A stretch of DNA of 62,379 nt from an uncultured Prevotellaceae bacterium (GCA_946185285.1 CAMHIS010000005.1:1-62379); one strand, 5' to 3'; positions 35,440-45,100 are shown, numbered from the stretch's first letter. The notes: generated by a model from the sequence alone, not told the origin. Numbers and translations are program-made.

Positions 35440-37971
35440 ATGAGACCAAGATGCATCATCTTTCTTGCCGCCGTTCTGGCACTGTGCAGCCTGAGAGCGG
35501 CTGCTCAGGTGGAGAGCCGGCTGGCCTTCCGCCGCTACACCACCCAGGACGGACTGCCACAGATGCTGACCGAGACCCTGTTCCAGGACAGTCGCGGCTA
35601 TATCTACGTGGGCACGCTGTCGGGCTTCGTGCGCTTCGACGGGCGCGTGATGACACCCTTCCTGCGCGGCCATCGCTGGAACGTCGTGGGCTTCGTCGAG
35701 ACTGCCGGGGGCGTCAGGGCACTGAGCTTCCGCCAGCAGTGGCTCATCGACGGCGACGACCTGCAACAGCTCCCCTTGGACCCTGAGGGCCGCTGGCTGC
35801 TGAACAACTTCAACGCCACCGACCTGCCCGACGGCTACGTGCTCTTCGAGGACGAGCAGGAACAGCACCGCTGGCTGGCCAAGGCTGTCGGAGAGAGCGG
35901 CTATGAGCAGGTCAGCACCGACACGCTGATGGACGCGATGACTCCCGACCGCCACCTGTATGTCGATTCTGTCAAGGGCGTGCTCATTCCTCAGGGCGAC
36001 GTCTACTGCTACCACCGCAGCGGCGGCGTGCTGCGCGCCTTTGCCAACGACGGCATCTACCGGGCCGACGGCGACAGCCTCGCCTTGGAGACGGCCTTCA
36101 CCGACTGGGCACCCGACTACGGCCTGCTCGTGCGCACGGCGAAGGACGGCACGCTGATCGTTGCCGACAGCCATAGCCTGTACAGCTACGACGGCACGAC
36201 TCTGACCAAGCTGGCCGGGGGCTTCAACCTCGTCAAGGATGTGCTCGTCGACCGCTGGGACCGCCTCTGGGTGGCCACCTATCAGGGGCTCTACTGCTTC
36301 TTCGGCCGACAGTTCACCAACCACCGCCTGACCGACGGCGACGACATCGTGCGCGCCGTGACGCCGACAGTCCAGGGTACGCTCAACGGCAAGATTATCT
36401 GCGACGGGCGCATCGTCTACGACAATCCCGAGGACTTCTTCCAGCCGTCGGCCGCCGTCATTGGCGACACCGTCTATATGGCCGGGCGCAGCGACGTGGC
36501 CGCCGTCAGCGGCAACACCGTCACGTGGCTCCGCCTGCCCTTCGACCGCTATCAGTTCGTGACGGCGGCGCAGGGGCGCCTCATCTTAGGACTGCGGCAC
36601 CTCATAGCCGCCTACGACCCCGCCACCGGGCGCACCGACACCCTCACGACCGACATTGCTCATCCCTGGTGCGCCGCTGCCGACGCTGACGGCCACCTCT
36701 GGGTAGGCAGCACCTTCGGCCTGTTCCGTCTGTCGCCATACTATGGCGACAAACAGGACAACTGGACCACCGAGCAGGCCGACTATAACGGCCAGAAGCT
36801 CATCGTTACCGCCATGGAGGCCGACGCGCGCGGCGCCGTCTTCTTTGCCAGCAACGACTCGCTGTTTGTCATCCGCCACGGCGAGGTGCTGCCCCTCAAC
36901 GGCCAGCTGCCACAGCTCAGCGGCCACGAGGTGCGCTCGCTGCACGTGTCGCCCCACGGCTACTTGGTGGTGGCCTTGACCGACGGCCTCCTGGTGGCCA
37001 GCATCGACAGCAGCTACACCATCGGCAAGGCCCGACTGCTCGACCACCTGGACGGCTTCACCCTGCTTGAGCCGCTGAAGGCCACCATGGCCGAGCAGGA
37101 GGACGGCACGGTGTGGCTCTGCGGCATCGAGGAGATGACGACGTTCAAGCCCGCCGACCTGCTGACCCTCAGCGATGAAGACACCTACGTGGCACCGCCC
37201 CTGAAGTGGTACGAGCACTGGTGGGCATGGCTCGCCGCCCTGCTGCTGCTCACAGCCGTCATCTGGCTCATAGCCTACGGCTACGTGCGCCGCCGCCATG
37301 CCAAGGAGATGCTGCGGCTGAAGCGCGAGAAGAAGCAGAAGGAGCTGCAGCTCAGCGCCATCCGCCTGAAGACCATCCCCCACTTCCACGCCAACGTGCT
37401 GGCCGCCATCGAGTACTTCGTGCTGAACAACTCGACCGAGGAGGCCGCCCGATACCTGAAGCTCTATTCCGACTTCACCAACCAGACGCTGCAGGACATC
37501 GACCGCCCGGCACGCACCGTCGACGAGGAGGTGGACTACGTGACAAAGTACCTGGAACTGCAGAAGCTGCGCTACGACGAGCGGCTCACCTACAACGTGA
37601 TGGTGGCCGACAACGTAGACCGCAAGGCCCTGCTGCCCACCATGCTGCTCCACACCTACGTCGAGAACGCCATCAAGCACGGCATCAGTCCCAAGCCCGA
37701 GGGCGGCCACGTCGACGTGGTCATCACCAGCTACGAGAACGATACCGTGGTCACCGTCGAGGACAACGGCATAGGCCGCCGCAAGGCCGCCCAGCTGAAC
37801 CGCAACTCCACGAAGATGGGGCTGCGCATACTGAGCGAGCAGATACAACTCTACAACAAGAGCAACAAGCACCGCATACGCCAGCACGTGCGCAACCTGA
37901 AGGATGCCGACGGCAAGACTGCCGGCACACACTTCGACATGACGGTGCCAAAGGACTACGTGTATGAATAG
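35440..37971 (+). CDS. Propeller-type sensor histidine kinase (LytS/YehU-like)
   Basis: This 843-residue protein starts with a signal peptide (MRPRCIIFLAAVLALCSLRAAAQ). A periplasmic beta-propeller made of regulator-propeller repeats follows (for example DSRGYIYVGTLSGFVRFDG). One membrane segment lies near residues 595-615, then a short coiled coil and a His_kinase-type domain with PHFHANVLAAIEYF (His near 648), and an ATPase domain with the N-box VENAIKHGI and VEDNGIGRRKA. It should phosphorylate the LytTR regulator encoded next, whose start overlaps its stop by 8 bp. The start codon lies just after the -7 box. The usual PHFLFN motif is changed to PHFHAN. It is divergent from the surface-protein operon, which is a likely target. 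Confidence 0.92.
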   Translation: MRPRCIIFLAAVLALCSLRAAAQVESRLAFRRYTTQDGLPQMLTETLFQDSRGYIYVGTLSGFVRFDGRVMTPFLRGHRWNVVGFVETAGGVRALSFRQQWLIDGDDLQQLPLDPEGRWLLNNFNATDLPDGYVLFEDEQEQHRWLAKAVGESGYEQVSTDTLMDAMTPDRHLYVDSVKGVLIPQGDVYCYHRSGGVLRAFANDGIYRADGDSLALETAFTDWAPDYGLLVRTAKDGTLIVADSHSLYSYDGTTLTKLAGGFNLVKDVLVDRWDRLWVATYQGLYCFFGRQFTNHRLTDGDDIVRAVTPTVQGTLNGKIICDGRIVYDNPEDFFQPSAAVIGDTVYMAGRSDVAAVSGNTVTWLRLPFDRYQFVTAAQGRLILGLRHLIAAYDPATGRTDTLTTDIAHPWCAAADADGHLWVGSTFGLFRLSPYYGDKQDNWTTEQADYNGQKLIVTAMEADARGAVFFASNDSLFVIRHGEVLPLNGQLPQLSGHEVRSLHVSPHGYLVVALTDGLLVASIDSSYTIGKARLLDHLDGFTLLEPLKATMAEQEDGTVWLCGIEEMTTFKPADLLTLSDEDTYVAPPLKWYEHWWAWLAALLLLTAVIWLIAYGYVRRRHAKEMLRLKREKKQKELQLSAIRLKTIPHFHANVLAAIEYFVLNNSTEEAARYLKLYSDFTNQTLQDIDRPARTVDEEVDYVTKYLELQKLRYDERLTYNVMVADNVDRKALLPTMLLHTYVENAIKHGISPKPEGGHVDVVITSYENDTVVTVEDNGIGRRKAAQLNRNSTKMGLRILSEQIQLYNKSNKHRIRQHVRNLKDADGKTAGTHFDMTVPKDYVYE

Positions 37972-38698
37972 GAGACTGAGAACCATCGTCGTCGAGGACG
38001 AACGGCTGCCGCGCCTCACGCTGCTCACGAAACTGCAGGCCCTGGCCGACGACGTCGAGGTGGTGGCCGCCTGCGACAACTATGAGGCGGCCCGCGACAG
38101 CATCCGCACCCTCAGGCCCGACCTGTTGCTGATGGACATCCAGCTGCAGGGGCGCGACAGCATTACCCTGCTCCGCGAGCTGCAGGACGAGATGCCGCTG
38201 CCCAGCGTCATCTTCACCACGGCCTACGACGACCGCAGCTACCTGATGAGTGCCATCAAGCTGCAGGCCACCGACTACCTGCTGAAGCCCATAAGCCCCG
38301 ACGAACTGCGACAGGCCGTCGCAAAGGTGAAGTGCAGCCTGCCCGACAGCCCCTCACCCCTGCCCCCTCACCCTTCGCCGGCAAAACTCGCCTTCAGGAC
38401 ATCGGCAGGACGGGTGTGGGTGGCTCCTGACAGCATTGCCTACGTCAAGGCGGCACGCAACTATGCGGTGCTCGTCTGCTTCGACCGCGAGGAGCTGCTG
38501 CTCGACAGTCTGCACGCCATTGAGAACATGCTCGACCCGCAGCAGTTTGTGCGTGTGGACCGCAGCACCATCATCAACCGCCGTGCCGTCGTCAAGCTCA
38601 ACACGCGCAGCATGGTCTGCCGCCTGCGCTCAGCCGACGGCGGGGAACTGGAACTCGAACTGACCAAGGTGGCCATCGACCACCTGAAAAACATATAA
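37964..38698 (+). CDS. LytTR-family response regulator
   Basis: This 244-residue regulator has a receiver domain with acidic pocket VEDE, the phosphoacceptor Asp in LLLMDIQLQG, TTAY and the Lys in LLKPIS. A proline-rich linker (SPSPLPPHPSP) and a C-terminal LytTR DNA-binding domain (YVKAARNYAVLVCF...FVRVDRSTIINRRAV) follow. It is the cognate partner of the overlapping sensor kinase. LytTR proteins bind pairs of 9-bp direct repeats, and a matching pair lies at 35347-35377 in the divergent promoter region. The linker DNA is C-rich with tandem CCCCTCACCC units and may be a worn form of the palindromes seen elsewhere. mnmA follows 12 bp downstream and may be co-transcribed. Confidence 0.93.
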   Translation: MNRRLRTIVVEDERLPRLTLLTKLQALADDVEVVAACDNYEAARDSIRTLRPDLLLMDIQLQGRDSITLLRELQDEMPLPSVIFTTAYDDRSYLMSAIKLQATDYLLKPISPDELRQAVAKVKCSLPDSPSPLPPHPSPAKLAFRTSAGRVWVAPDSIAYVKAARNYAVLVCFDREELLLDSLHAIENMLDPQQFVRVDRSTIINRRAVVKLNTRSMVCRLRSADGGELELELTKVAIDHLKNI

Positions 38699-38710
38699 AC
38701 GACAAACACG

Positions 38711-39871
38711 ATGATCAATACAGAGGAATTACAGGACAAGCGCATCGCCGTGCTGCTCTCAGGCGGCGTCGACTCGTCAGTCGTGGTCTATGAGCTGGCC
38801 CGCCTCGGGCTGCATCCCGACTGCTTCTATATCAATATCGGCCCCGAGGAGCAAGAGCAGTGGGACTGCACGAGCGAGGAGGACCTGGAGATGGCCACGG
38901 CCGTCGCCGCGAAGTACGGTTGCCGCCTTGAGGTGGTCGACTGCCACTGCGAGTACTGGGACCAGGTGACGCGCTACACGATGGAGAAGGTACGCGCCGG
39001 ACTGACCCCCAACCCCGACGTGATGTGCAACCGTCTCATCAAGTTCGGTGCCTTCCACGAGAAGCGCGGCCACGACTACGACCTCATCGCCACCGGGCAT
39101 TATGCGCAGAAGGAGACCCACCCCCTGCCCCTCCCTGAATGGAGGGGAGTGGATAGTGATAGCGGTGGTAACTACTCCCCTCCCTGCAGGGAGGGGCTGG
39201 GGGAGAGTCTTTTCTGGCTCTGCACCTCCCCCGACCCCGTGAAGGACCAGACCGACTTCCTGGCACAGATCTACGACTGGCAGCTTGAGAAGGCGCTGTT
39301 CCCCATCGGCCACTACATGAAGGACGAGGTGCGCCAGATTGCCGAGCGCGAGCACCTGGTCAGCGCACGCCGGAAGGACTCCCAGGGCATCTGCTTCTTA
39401 GGCAAGATCAACTACAACGACTACATACGCCGCTACCTCGGCGAGCAGCCCGGCGACGTCGTCGAGCTGGAGACGGGCCGCCGCATCGGCGAGCATCGCG
39501 GGCTGTGGTTCCACACCATCGGCCAGCGCAAGGGTATGGGCTTCGGCGGCGGACCGTGGTTCGTCGTCAAGAAGGACATCGTCCAGAACATCCTCTACGT
39601 CAGTCACGGCTATGACCCGGCGACGGCCTACAAGCAGGAGTTCCCGATACACGATTTCCATAGCATCAACGGTCAGCTGCCGCCAGAGCGCATCACGCTG
39701 AAGATACGGCATACGCCTGAATACCGGCCTGCACGCCTCGAGCCGCAGGGCGATGGGCGCTATATGGTTCATGCTGACGCGCCTATCCATGGTGTTGCCC
39801 CCGGTCAGTTCTGCGTCGTCTATGACGCGGAGCATCACCGCTGTTATGGTTCGGGGGAGATTACGGTATGA
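38711..39871 (+). CDS. mnmA: tRNA-specific 2-thiouridylase MnmA
   Basis: MnmA makes the 2-thiouridine at position 34 of Lys, Glu and Gln tRNAs, using ATP and a relayed sulfur. The PP-loop SGGVDSSV is at residues 17-24. The catalytic Cys lies in NPDVMCNRLIKFGAF near 105 and the second Cys in GICFLGK near 227, so the enzyme should be active. At 386 residues it is somewhat long because of an insertion of about 30 residues (roughly 136-166, HPLPLPEW to GLGES) between GHYAQKE and the conserved SPDPVKDQTDFL. The insertion consists of two GC-rich palindromes read in frame. In known MnmA proteins this place is a short variable loop. It follows the LytTR gene by 12 bp. Confidence 0.95.
   Translation: MINTEELQDKRIAVLLSGGVDSSVVVYELARLGLHPDCFYINIGPEEQEQWDCTSEEDLEMATAVAAKYGCRLEVVDCHCEYWDQVTRYTMEKVRAGLTPNPDVMCNRLIKFGAFHEKRGHDYDLIATGHYAQKETHPLPLPEWRGVDSDSGGNYSPPCREGLGESLFWLCTSPDPVKDQTDFLAQIYDWQLEKALFPIGHYMKDEVRQIAEREHLVSARRKDSQGICFLGKINYNDYIRRYLGEQPGDVVELETGRRIGEHRGLWFHTIGQRKGMGFGGGPWFVVKKDIVQNILYVSHGYDPATAYKQEFPIHDFHSINGQLPPERITLKIRHTPEYRPARLEPQGDGRYMVHADAPIHGVAPGQFCVVYDAEHHRCYGSGEITV
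39128..39147. repeat. In-frame GC-rich palindrome in mnmA (first)
   Basis: CCCCTCC, a 6-nt loop and GGAGGGG form a 7-bp inverted repeat. It is preceded by CACCCCCTGC and encodes LPLPEWRG. Same type as the palindromes in the giant surface-protein genes. Confidence 0.8.
39177..39196. repeat. In-frame GC-rich palindrome in mnmA (second, perfect)
   Basis: CCCCTCCCTG followed directly by its reverse complement gives a perfect 20-bp palindrome. It is followed by GCTGGGGGAG, the same right flank as the element at 18616 in B2. It encodes SPPCREGLGE. The first and second mnmA palindromes are separated by 29 bp. Confidence 0.85.
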
Positions 39872-39984
39872 AAGGCGGCGGCTTTTCTCCAAAACCCGCC
39901 GCTTTTCATTTGTTCCACGCCGTGGAATAAATATAAAGATTGTTAATCTTGCATATAGTCCACACGACTCGAAACAAACCTGCC

Positions 39985-40132
39985 GTTTACACGCACGCGC
40001 GCGCGTATATTTGATAGCCAATCTTACTTTTTATGTCGCACTTCTAACACTTCCCTCACCCAATTTAGGTGTAAGAAGTGTTAGAAGTGCGACATAAAAA
40101 GTAAGATTCACAATTATCGCGCCCGCGCGCGA
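39985..40132. repeat. Intergenic palindromic element 3 with 34-bp perfect arms
   Basis: Two perfect 34-bp inverted arms (40020-40053 and 40075-40108) flank a 21-bp centre that itself holds a CACC/GGTG stem. Outside the arms are matching GC-alternating tracts (ACGCGCGCGCG near 39994 and CGCCCGCGCGCG near 40120). It lies between mnmA and a convergent small gene and could terminate both, but the arm length far exceeds a normal terminator and suggests a MITE- or REP-like element. No ORF is present in 39872-40143. Confidence 0.75.
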
Positions 40133-40143
40133 ACTGGTCTCTG

Positions 40144-40326
40144 TCAGTCGTCGTTGAGGTCAAAAAAGCTGCGGGTAGCCGCCTCAATGGCATCAACATC
40201 CTTCTCAATCCCATCCAGAGTGCCCAGCAGGGCCTCTTCGTCTAAAAACACATTGCTTCCACCAAGTAGAGGAGCCGGCGTGAGTACCACGACATCAACG
40301 GCGGGGCTTACGTATTTTCTTCTCAT
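40144..40326 (-). CDS. Small protein, 60 aa, with double-glycine motif
   Basis: The protein begins MRRKYVSPAVDVVVLTPAPLLGGSN and continues with an acidic helical tail. Short Bacteroidetes proteins starting M(K/R)xxYxxPxxEVV with a GG or AGS motif around residue 20-25 are common and usually annotated as hypothetical. The LLGGS motif resembles a double-glycine leader processed by peptidase-containing ABC exporters, but no such exporter is in the window. It follows the secreted-protein gene by 8 bp and is the last gene of the envelope operon. It is short but well placed. Confidence 0.65.
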   Translation of the reverse strand: MRRKYVSPAVDVVVLTPAPLLGGSNVFLDEEALLGTLDGIEKDVDAIEAATRSFFDLNDD

Positions 40327-40334
40327 GGCTCAGT

Positions 40335-41555
40335 CTACTTGACGAGGGTGAGTTTTCCGTTGACGACATAGAGACCACGGCGGGCGTTCTCCACGCGCTG
40401 GCCTTTCAGGTTGTAGGTTGCCTTGGGGCTGGTTTCCGTTGACGGTGCCAAGGCGCTGATGGCTGTCGTTTCTCCGTCGTCCATCATAATACGGGCATTG
40501 GTAGGATTAAAGCCCTGTGGCACGACGATGTATGCTCGCAGACCGTTCATCGTGTTCTTGCCAGAAGCCGGTGAAGCCAGGGTATTGCGGGTGGTGAGGA
40601 ACAGATTCGTGCCGTCGGTCGACAAATCCACTTTACTGTATGTACCAACAAAACTGACATCGCCGTGGGTTACTGTCTGGGCGGTGGCTTCTTTTATTGT
40701 GACGACAGGAAATGTGGGATTTGTCACAGTCTCGTTTATCTTGATAAGAAACGGTATGCCAGCTTGTACTTCTGTTGCTGCAGAGAAAGACATAACGCCA
40801 GCATTGTAACCGCTAAACGTTCGTAGCTGTATGTCCTGGTTGTCGCCTAATGCGAGTTTCAGGACATCCTCATAGACTCTGAATGGCAGACACATCGTGT
40901 TCCAGATACCGCCTGTGATGGTGCGGGTGGTAGCCGAGACTAATTTGTTCAAGTATGAGGAAATGGTTTCGCTGTTGTCTTGTGATTCATCCAAAGTAAT
41001 CGAATAGGATTTTCTTATCTTCACATCGTCTATGACAACTGATTGGTCTTTTAATCCTTGATAGAATTTGATAGTTGTGCTGTTTGTTACGTTGAATACT
41101 CTATAAGTTGCATATTCTGTTATATTACTTCCCGAAGGATTCGAGAAAGTCATGAGAGTGTCTTTGGTACCATTTTCAAAAGATCCATCACCTTGAATAA
41201 TTACTCTCATCTTAGCTACTACGGGTTCTTTCTCAGATCCTTTGCCTGTTGCATATCTAAAAGTCAGGTACACGTCACCGCCGTATCCTAAGGCTTTTGT
41301 AATAGCATATCCGTTTCTTGTGAATCCTTGTCCGTCTTTGTTTGATTCTATGTGAAGCGCAGCACTTATGGTCTCTTTTCCAATCCATCTTTTTTGACAT
41401 CCAAATAGAGTCCACCCATTGCAGGATGAAGGGTAGCCGTCAAGAAAAGTCTCAAAGGTCTCATTGACAATATAATCACTGTCTTGAGCCCTTCCGATGA
41501 CAGTGGTTCCACATAAAACAACTGCTAATATATAGTGTAATAGTGTTGTATTCAT
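40335..41555 (-). CDS. Secreted protein with sorting-like C-terminal tail (406 aa)
   Basis: The protein has a signal peptide (MNTTLLHYILAVVLCGTTVIGRA) followed by a jelly-roll-like beta domain (NETFETFLDGYPSSCNGWTLFG), as in carbohydrate-binding or choice-of-anchor modules. A second beta domain spans about residues 200-370. The tail ATYNLKGQRV...GLYVVNGKLTLVK has the same layout as the tails of the giant surface proteins. No catalytic motif is recognised. It lies 13 bp after the polysaccharide deacetylase gene. It probably reaches the cell surface, but its job is unknown. Confidence 0.82.
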   Translation of the reverse strand: MNTTLLHYILAVVLCGTTVIGRAQDSDYIVNETFETFLDGYPSSCNGWTLFGCQKRWIGKETISAALHIESNKDGQGFTRNGYAITKALGYGGDVYLTFRYATGKGSEKEPVVAKMRVIIQGDGSFENGTKDTLMTFSNPSGSNITEYATYRVFNVTNSTTIKFYQGLKDQSVVIDDVKIRKSYSITLDESQDNSETISSYLNKLVSATTRTITGGIWNTMCLPFRVYEDVLKLALGDNQDIQLRTFSGYNAGVMSFSAATEVQAGIPFLIKINETVTNPTFPVVTIKEATAQTVTHGDVSFVGTYSKVDLSTDGTNLFLTTRNTLASPASGKNTMNGLRAYIVVPQGFNPTNARIMMDDGETTAISALAPSTETSPKATYNLKGQRVENARRGLYVVNGKLTLVK

Positions 41556-41568
41556 ATTTCAATCGGAT

Positions 41569-42180
41569 TTATTCAAAGACTTTAAAATCATAGCCCTGCA
41601 ACTTGAGCCACTCGATGCTGAGGGGTAGGGCAGTGCGTAGCTTGTCGATGGACTTGACTGAGTCGTGGAAAGTGATGATGCTGCCCGGACGGGTGTAGCG
41701 CCGGACGTTATCGAAGACATCGTCGGCGGTCATCCAGCGGGAGTAGTCGCGTGTGACGACGTCCCACATGACGACCTTGTACTTTCGGCATAGCAGGGCA
41801 TACTGGGCTATGCGCATCCAGCCGTGGGGTGGGCGGAAGAGGTGGGCGTGGATGTAGGCATTTGCCTTCTCGACGTTGTAGCTATATTCGTGTAGTGAGT
41901 GTCGGAAACCGCTGATGTGGTTGTGGGTGTGGTTGCCTATCTGATGGCCTTCGTCAAGGATGCGCTGGTAGAGCTCGGGGTATTTCCTGACATTGTCGCC
42001 AACCATGAAGAAGGTAGCATGGATGGCATGCTGGCGTAGCGTGTCGAGAATGAACGGGGTAGCCTCCGGAATCGGACCGTCGTCGAAAGTCAGATAAACT
42101 GACTTTTCGCGACGGTTCATTCTCCAGAGTGCGCGTGGATAGAGCCAGCGCAGGTAGACTGCCGGTTGTTCGATAAACAT
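41569..42180 (-). CDS. Polysaccharide deacetylase (NodB-type, CE4)
   Basis: This 203-residue CE4 enzyme has the NodB motif 1 TFDDGP (catalytic Asp-Asp) near residue 33, motif 2 HTHNH near 84-88 (metal ligands), motif 3 RPPHGW near 118, and a C-terminal FHDS for motif 5. All metal and catalytic residues appear to be present. Such enzymes remove N-acetyl groups from peptidoglycan or extracellular polysaccharides. There is no classical signal peptide; the N-terminus MFIEQPAVYLRWLYPRALWRM may be a membrane anchor or the protein may be cytoplasmic. It starts three bases after the stop of the DUF2723 gene and should be translated with it. Confidence 0.93.
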   Translation of the reverse strand: MFIEQPAVYLRWLYPRALWRMNRREKSVYLTFDDGPIPEATPFILDTLRQHAIHATFFMVGDNVRKYPELYQRILDEGHQIGNHTHNHISGFRHSLHEYSYNVEKANAYIHAHLFRPPHGWMRIAQYALLCRKYKVVMWDVVTRDYSRWMTADDVFDNVRRYTRPGSIITFHDSVKSIDKLRTALPLSIEWLKLQGYDFKVFE

Positions 42181-42183
42181 GGT

Positions 42184-45100
42184 TTAGTACCCCAGGTTAC
42201 CACCTTTGCCCTCGAAGGTTCGGAAAATGGTCTCGAGCTGCTTGACGTACTGTTCGCCGTACTTCTCGTCAATGTTCTCTGCAATCTGGCTGAGCATCTG
42301 TAAGATATAGAGATGCATCTGGCAATCTCGCTGACTACCGGCAAAGCGCTGTGCGTCGAGTGAACAATACCAATGCATGTACTGGCTCGACTTTTTCCAC
42401 AGTTCTTCGACGTAGGTCTTGGCCTTGTCCTTCTGTCCGATAGCGACGTAGGCGCGTGCCATGTCGAGCGAGCCGCTGGCAAAGTCGGCGGGAACGTTAT
42501 AGGTGGGAATCTCCTTCTCAGAGAGTGCGAGCACCTGTGCGGCTTTCTGGTTCTCGCCTTCGGCGGTCAGGTGCATTGCCAGCTGTGAGAGCAGGCGCCG
42601 GTGGGTGTAGCACATACGCATAACGGTCTCGTCGAGGTAGATACCCTTCTGGCTGACATTGCCGAACTTGAAGCGCTTGGTGACGTTCTCAAAGGTTTTC
42701 TGGGTGTCGAAGTTCTTCAAGCCCGTGTCCTTGGTGGTGAACGGCGTGATACGGTTGGCAAGACCCTCCTGGATGAAGTTGTCGCCGAGGTTCATGTAGT
42801 TCTCCGAGCCGACGGTGGTAGCCACGTAGACGGGGCGCGTCCAGTTGCACTGGTCAATCATCTCGAGCATCATGAGGTCGCCCTTGTACAGAGCGCTCTT
42901 GCCCTTGAGCGAGATGACCATGCGGTCGGGTATGGAGTCCTGAATCATCATGCCGCTCTTGCGCACGGCCTCCTTGTCGATGGTCATATAGACGGTGTCA
43001 GTCGGTATGACGTGGAAGTCCTGATTGGTGGAGCGCACCCAGTACTTCAGGATGTTCTTCAGCTCGAAGGGCTCGTCGCCGAACTGTTTGCGGGCTGCCT
43101 CGGGCTGCTCGGCATAGAGCTGGAGCACCTGCGACTTCAGGCTCGGGTCAATCTGTACGTACTCATTGGTACCGGCACAGTACTCGATACGTTCCCATGA
43201 GATGGGCACGCTGGGCGAGTCGTAGGCTGGGCGCTTCATCTGGTCGATGTACCAGTCGGTCTGCAGGTAGCTGAGGTTGCAGACGCGGGCATCGGTGCGC
43301 ACACCCTCGGTGTCCTGATTGTACCAGAGCGGGAAGGTGTCGTTGTCGCCATTGGTGAAGATGATGGGGTTGCCCTCCTGCTGCAGCGTCATCAGGTAGT
43401 TCTGGCCGAAGTCGCGGCAGGTGTAGCGGCCCGAGCGGTCGTGGTCGTCCCACGTCTGCGAGGCCATCTGGATGGGAACCAGCAGGCCCACCAGGCCAAC
43501 CACGGCAGCCAGACCAACATAGTCCTTCTTGAGCTTCTTTGCCAACTGATCGTAGATGGCTGCGATGCCCATGCCGCACCAGATGGCGAAGGCATAGAAC
43601 GAGCCGGCGTAGGCGTAGTCGCGCTCACGCGGCTGGACGGGCGTCTGGTTCAGGTAGAAGACGATGGCCAGACCGGTCATGAAGAACAGGAAGAAGACCA
43701 CCCAGAACTGCTTGATGCCCTTTTGCCCCTTGCGCAGCGACTGCCAGAGCAGGCCGATGAGACCCAGCAGCAGCGGCAGGCAGTAGAACACGTTGTGGCC
43801 CTTGTTCTCCTTCAGCTCGTCGGGCAGCTGCGACTGGTCGCCGAGGCGGGCGTTGTCGATGAACGAAATGCCGGAGAGCCAGTTGCCGTGCTCCAGTTCG
43901 CCGTGACCCTGGATGTCGTTCTGACGGCCGGCGAAGTTCCACATGAAGTAGCGCCAGTACATCCAGTTGCACTGATAGGAGAGGAAGAAGCGGATATTCT
44001 CAATCTGCGACGGCACCTTCACCATGACGTTCTCGCCGCAACGGTCGTAAGGAACCTCAGTGCCGCTGACGCCGCCCATCCACGATTCATAGTCCTGGGC
44101 GTGGCCGGCATCGTACATACGCGGGAACAGCATGTTCTGTGCGTACTTGTATTCATCTTTGGTGCGGACGATGAAGTAAGAGTCCTTCTCGTCGGCAGTG
44201 GCCTTCTCCTTACGCTGCCAGACGGGCTTGCCGGTCGACATGACAGGCTTGCAGTAGCGGCCGTCGGCCTCGAGCTTCACCTGCGAGGTGTAGGCCTGTC
44301 CGTAGAACAGCGGGCGCTGGCCGTACTGGTCACGTCCTAAGTAGTCGCCAAGGGTGAAGATGTCCTCAGGCGAGTTCTGGTCCATGGGCGGGTTGGCGTC
44401 GGAGCGTATGACGATGACGGCATACGTAGAGTAGCCAATCATCAGCATGAGCATACAGAGCAGGGCGGTATTCTTCAGGCGGGGCGATATGAGAGCCACG
44501 CGCTTGGTCTCACCCTTGGGCAGGTAGCGGCGGTTGAGAATGAACCACAGTACGGCCAGGACGACAATGCCGATGATAAAGGCCGACCAGCCGTAGCCGT
44601 AGAACGGTATGCCGAGCAGACCGACTGAGAGCATAAAGGCAATGTTCTGGCGCAGCTCGGAACCGCCTGTCTGCGTCTCGTAGATGGCCCAGATGACAGC
44701 TGCTGCCAAGCAGAGGATATAGACGTACAGACCCGTGTTGAACGACATGCCGAGGGTGTTGACGAAGAACAGCTCGAACCAGCCGCCGACGGTGACGATG
44801 CCCGGTACGACGCCGTAGAGCACGGCAGCCACGAGGGCAAACGACACCAGCAGGGCAATGAGCGAGCCCTTGGCGTTGGCATTGGGGAAGCGCTTGTAGT
44901 ACCACACCAGCACGATGGCGGGCAGACAGAGCAGGTTCAGCAGGTGGACGCCGATGGAGAGGCCCGTCATGTACATGATGAGCACCAGCCAGCGGTCGCT
45001 GTGAGGCTCGTCGGCGTGATCCTCCCATTTAAGGATAAGCCAGAAGACGACGGCGGTGAAGGCCGACGAGTAGGCATAGACCTCACCCTCGACAGCCGAG

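Noticed and set aside
36586..38079. 497-codon minus-strand frame antisense to the sensor kinase
   Set aside because: Shadow frame over conserved kinase motifs; valine/histidine-rich composition typical of reverse reading of GC-rich genes.
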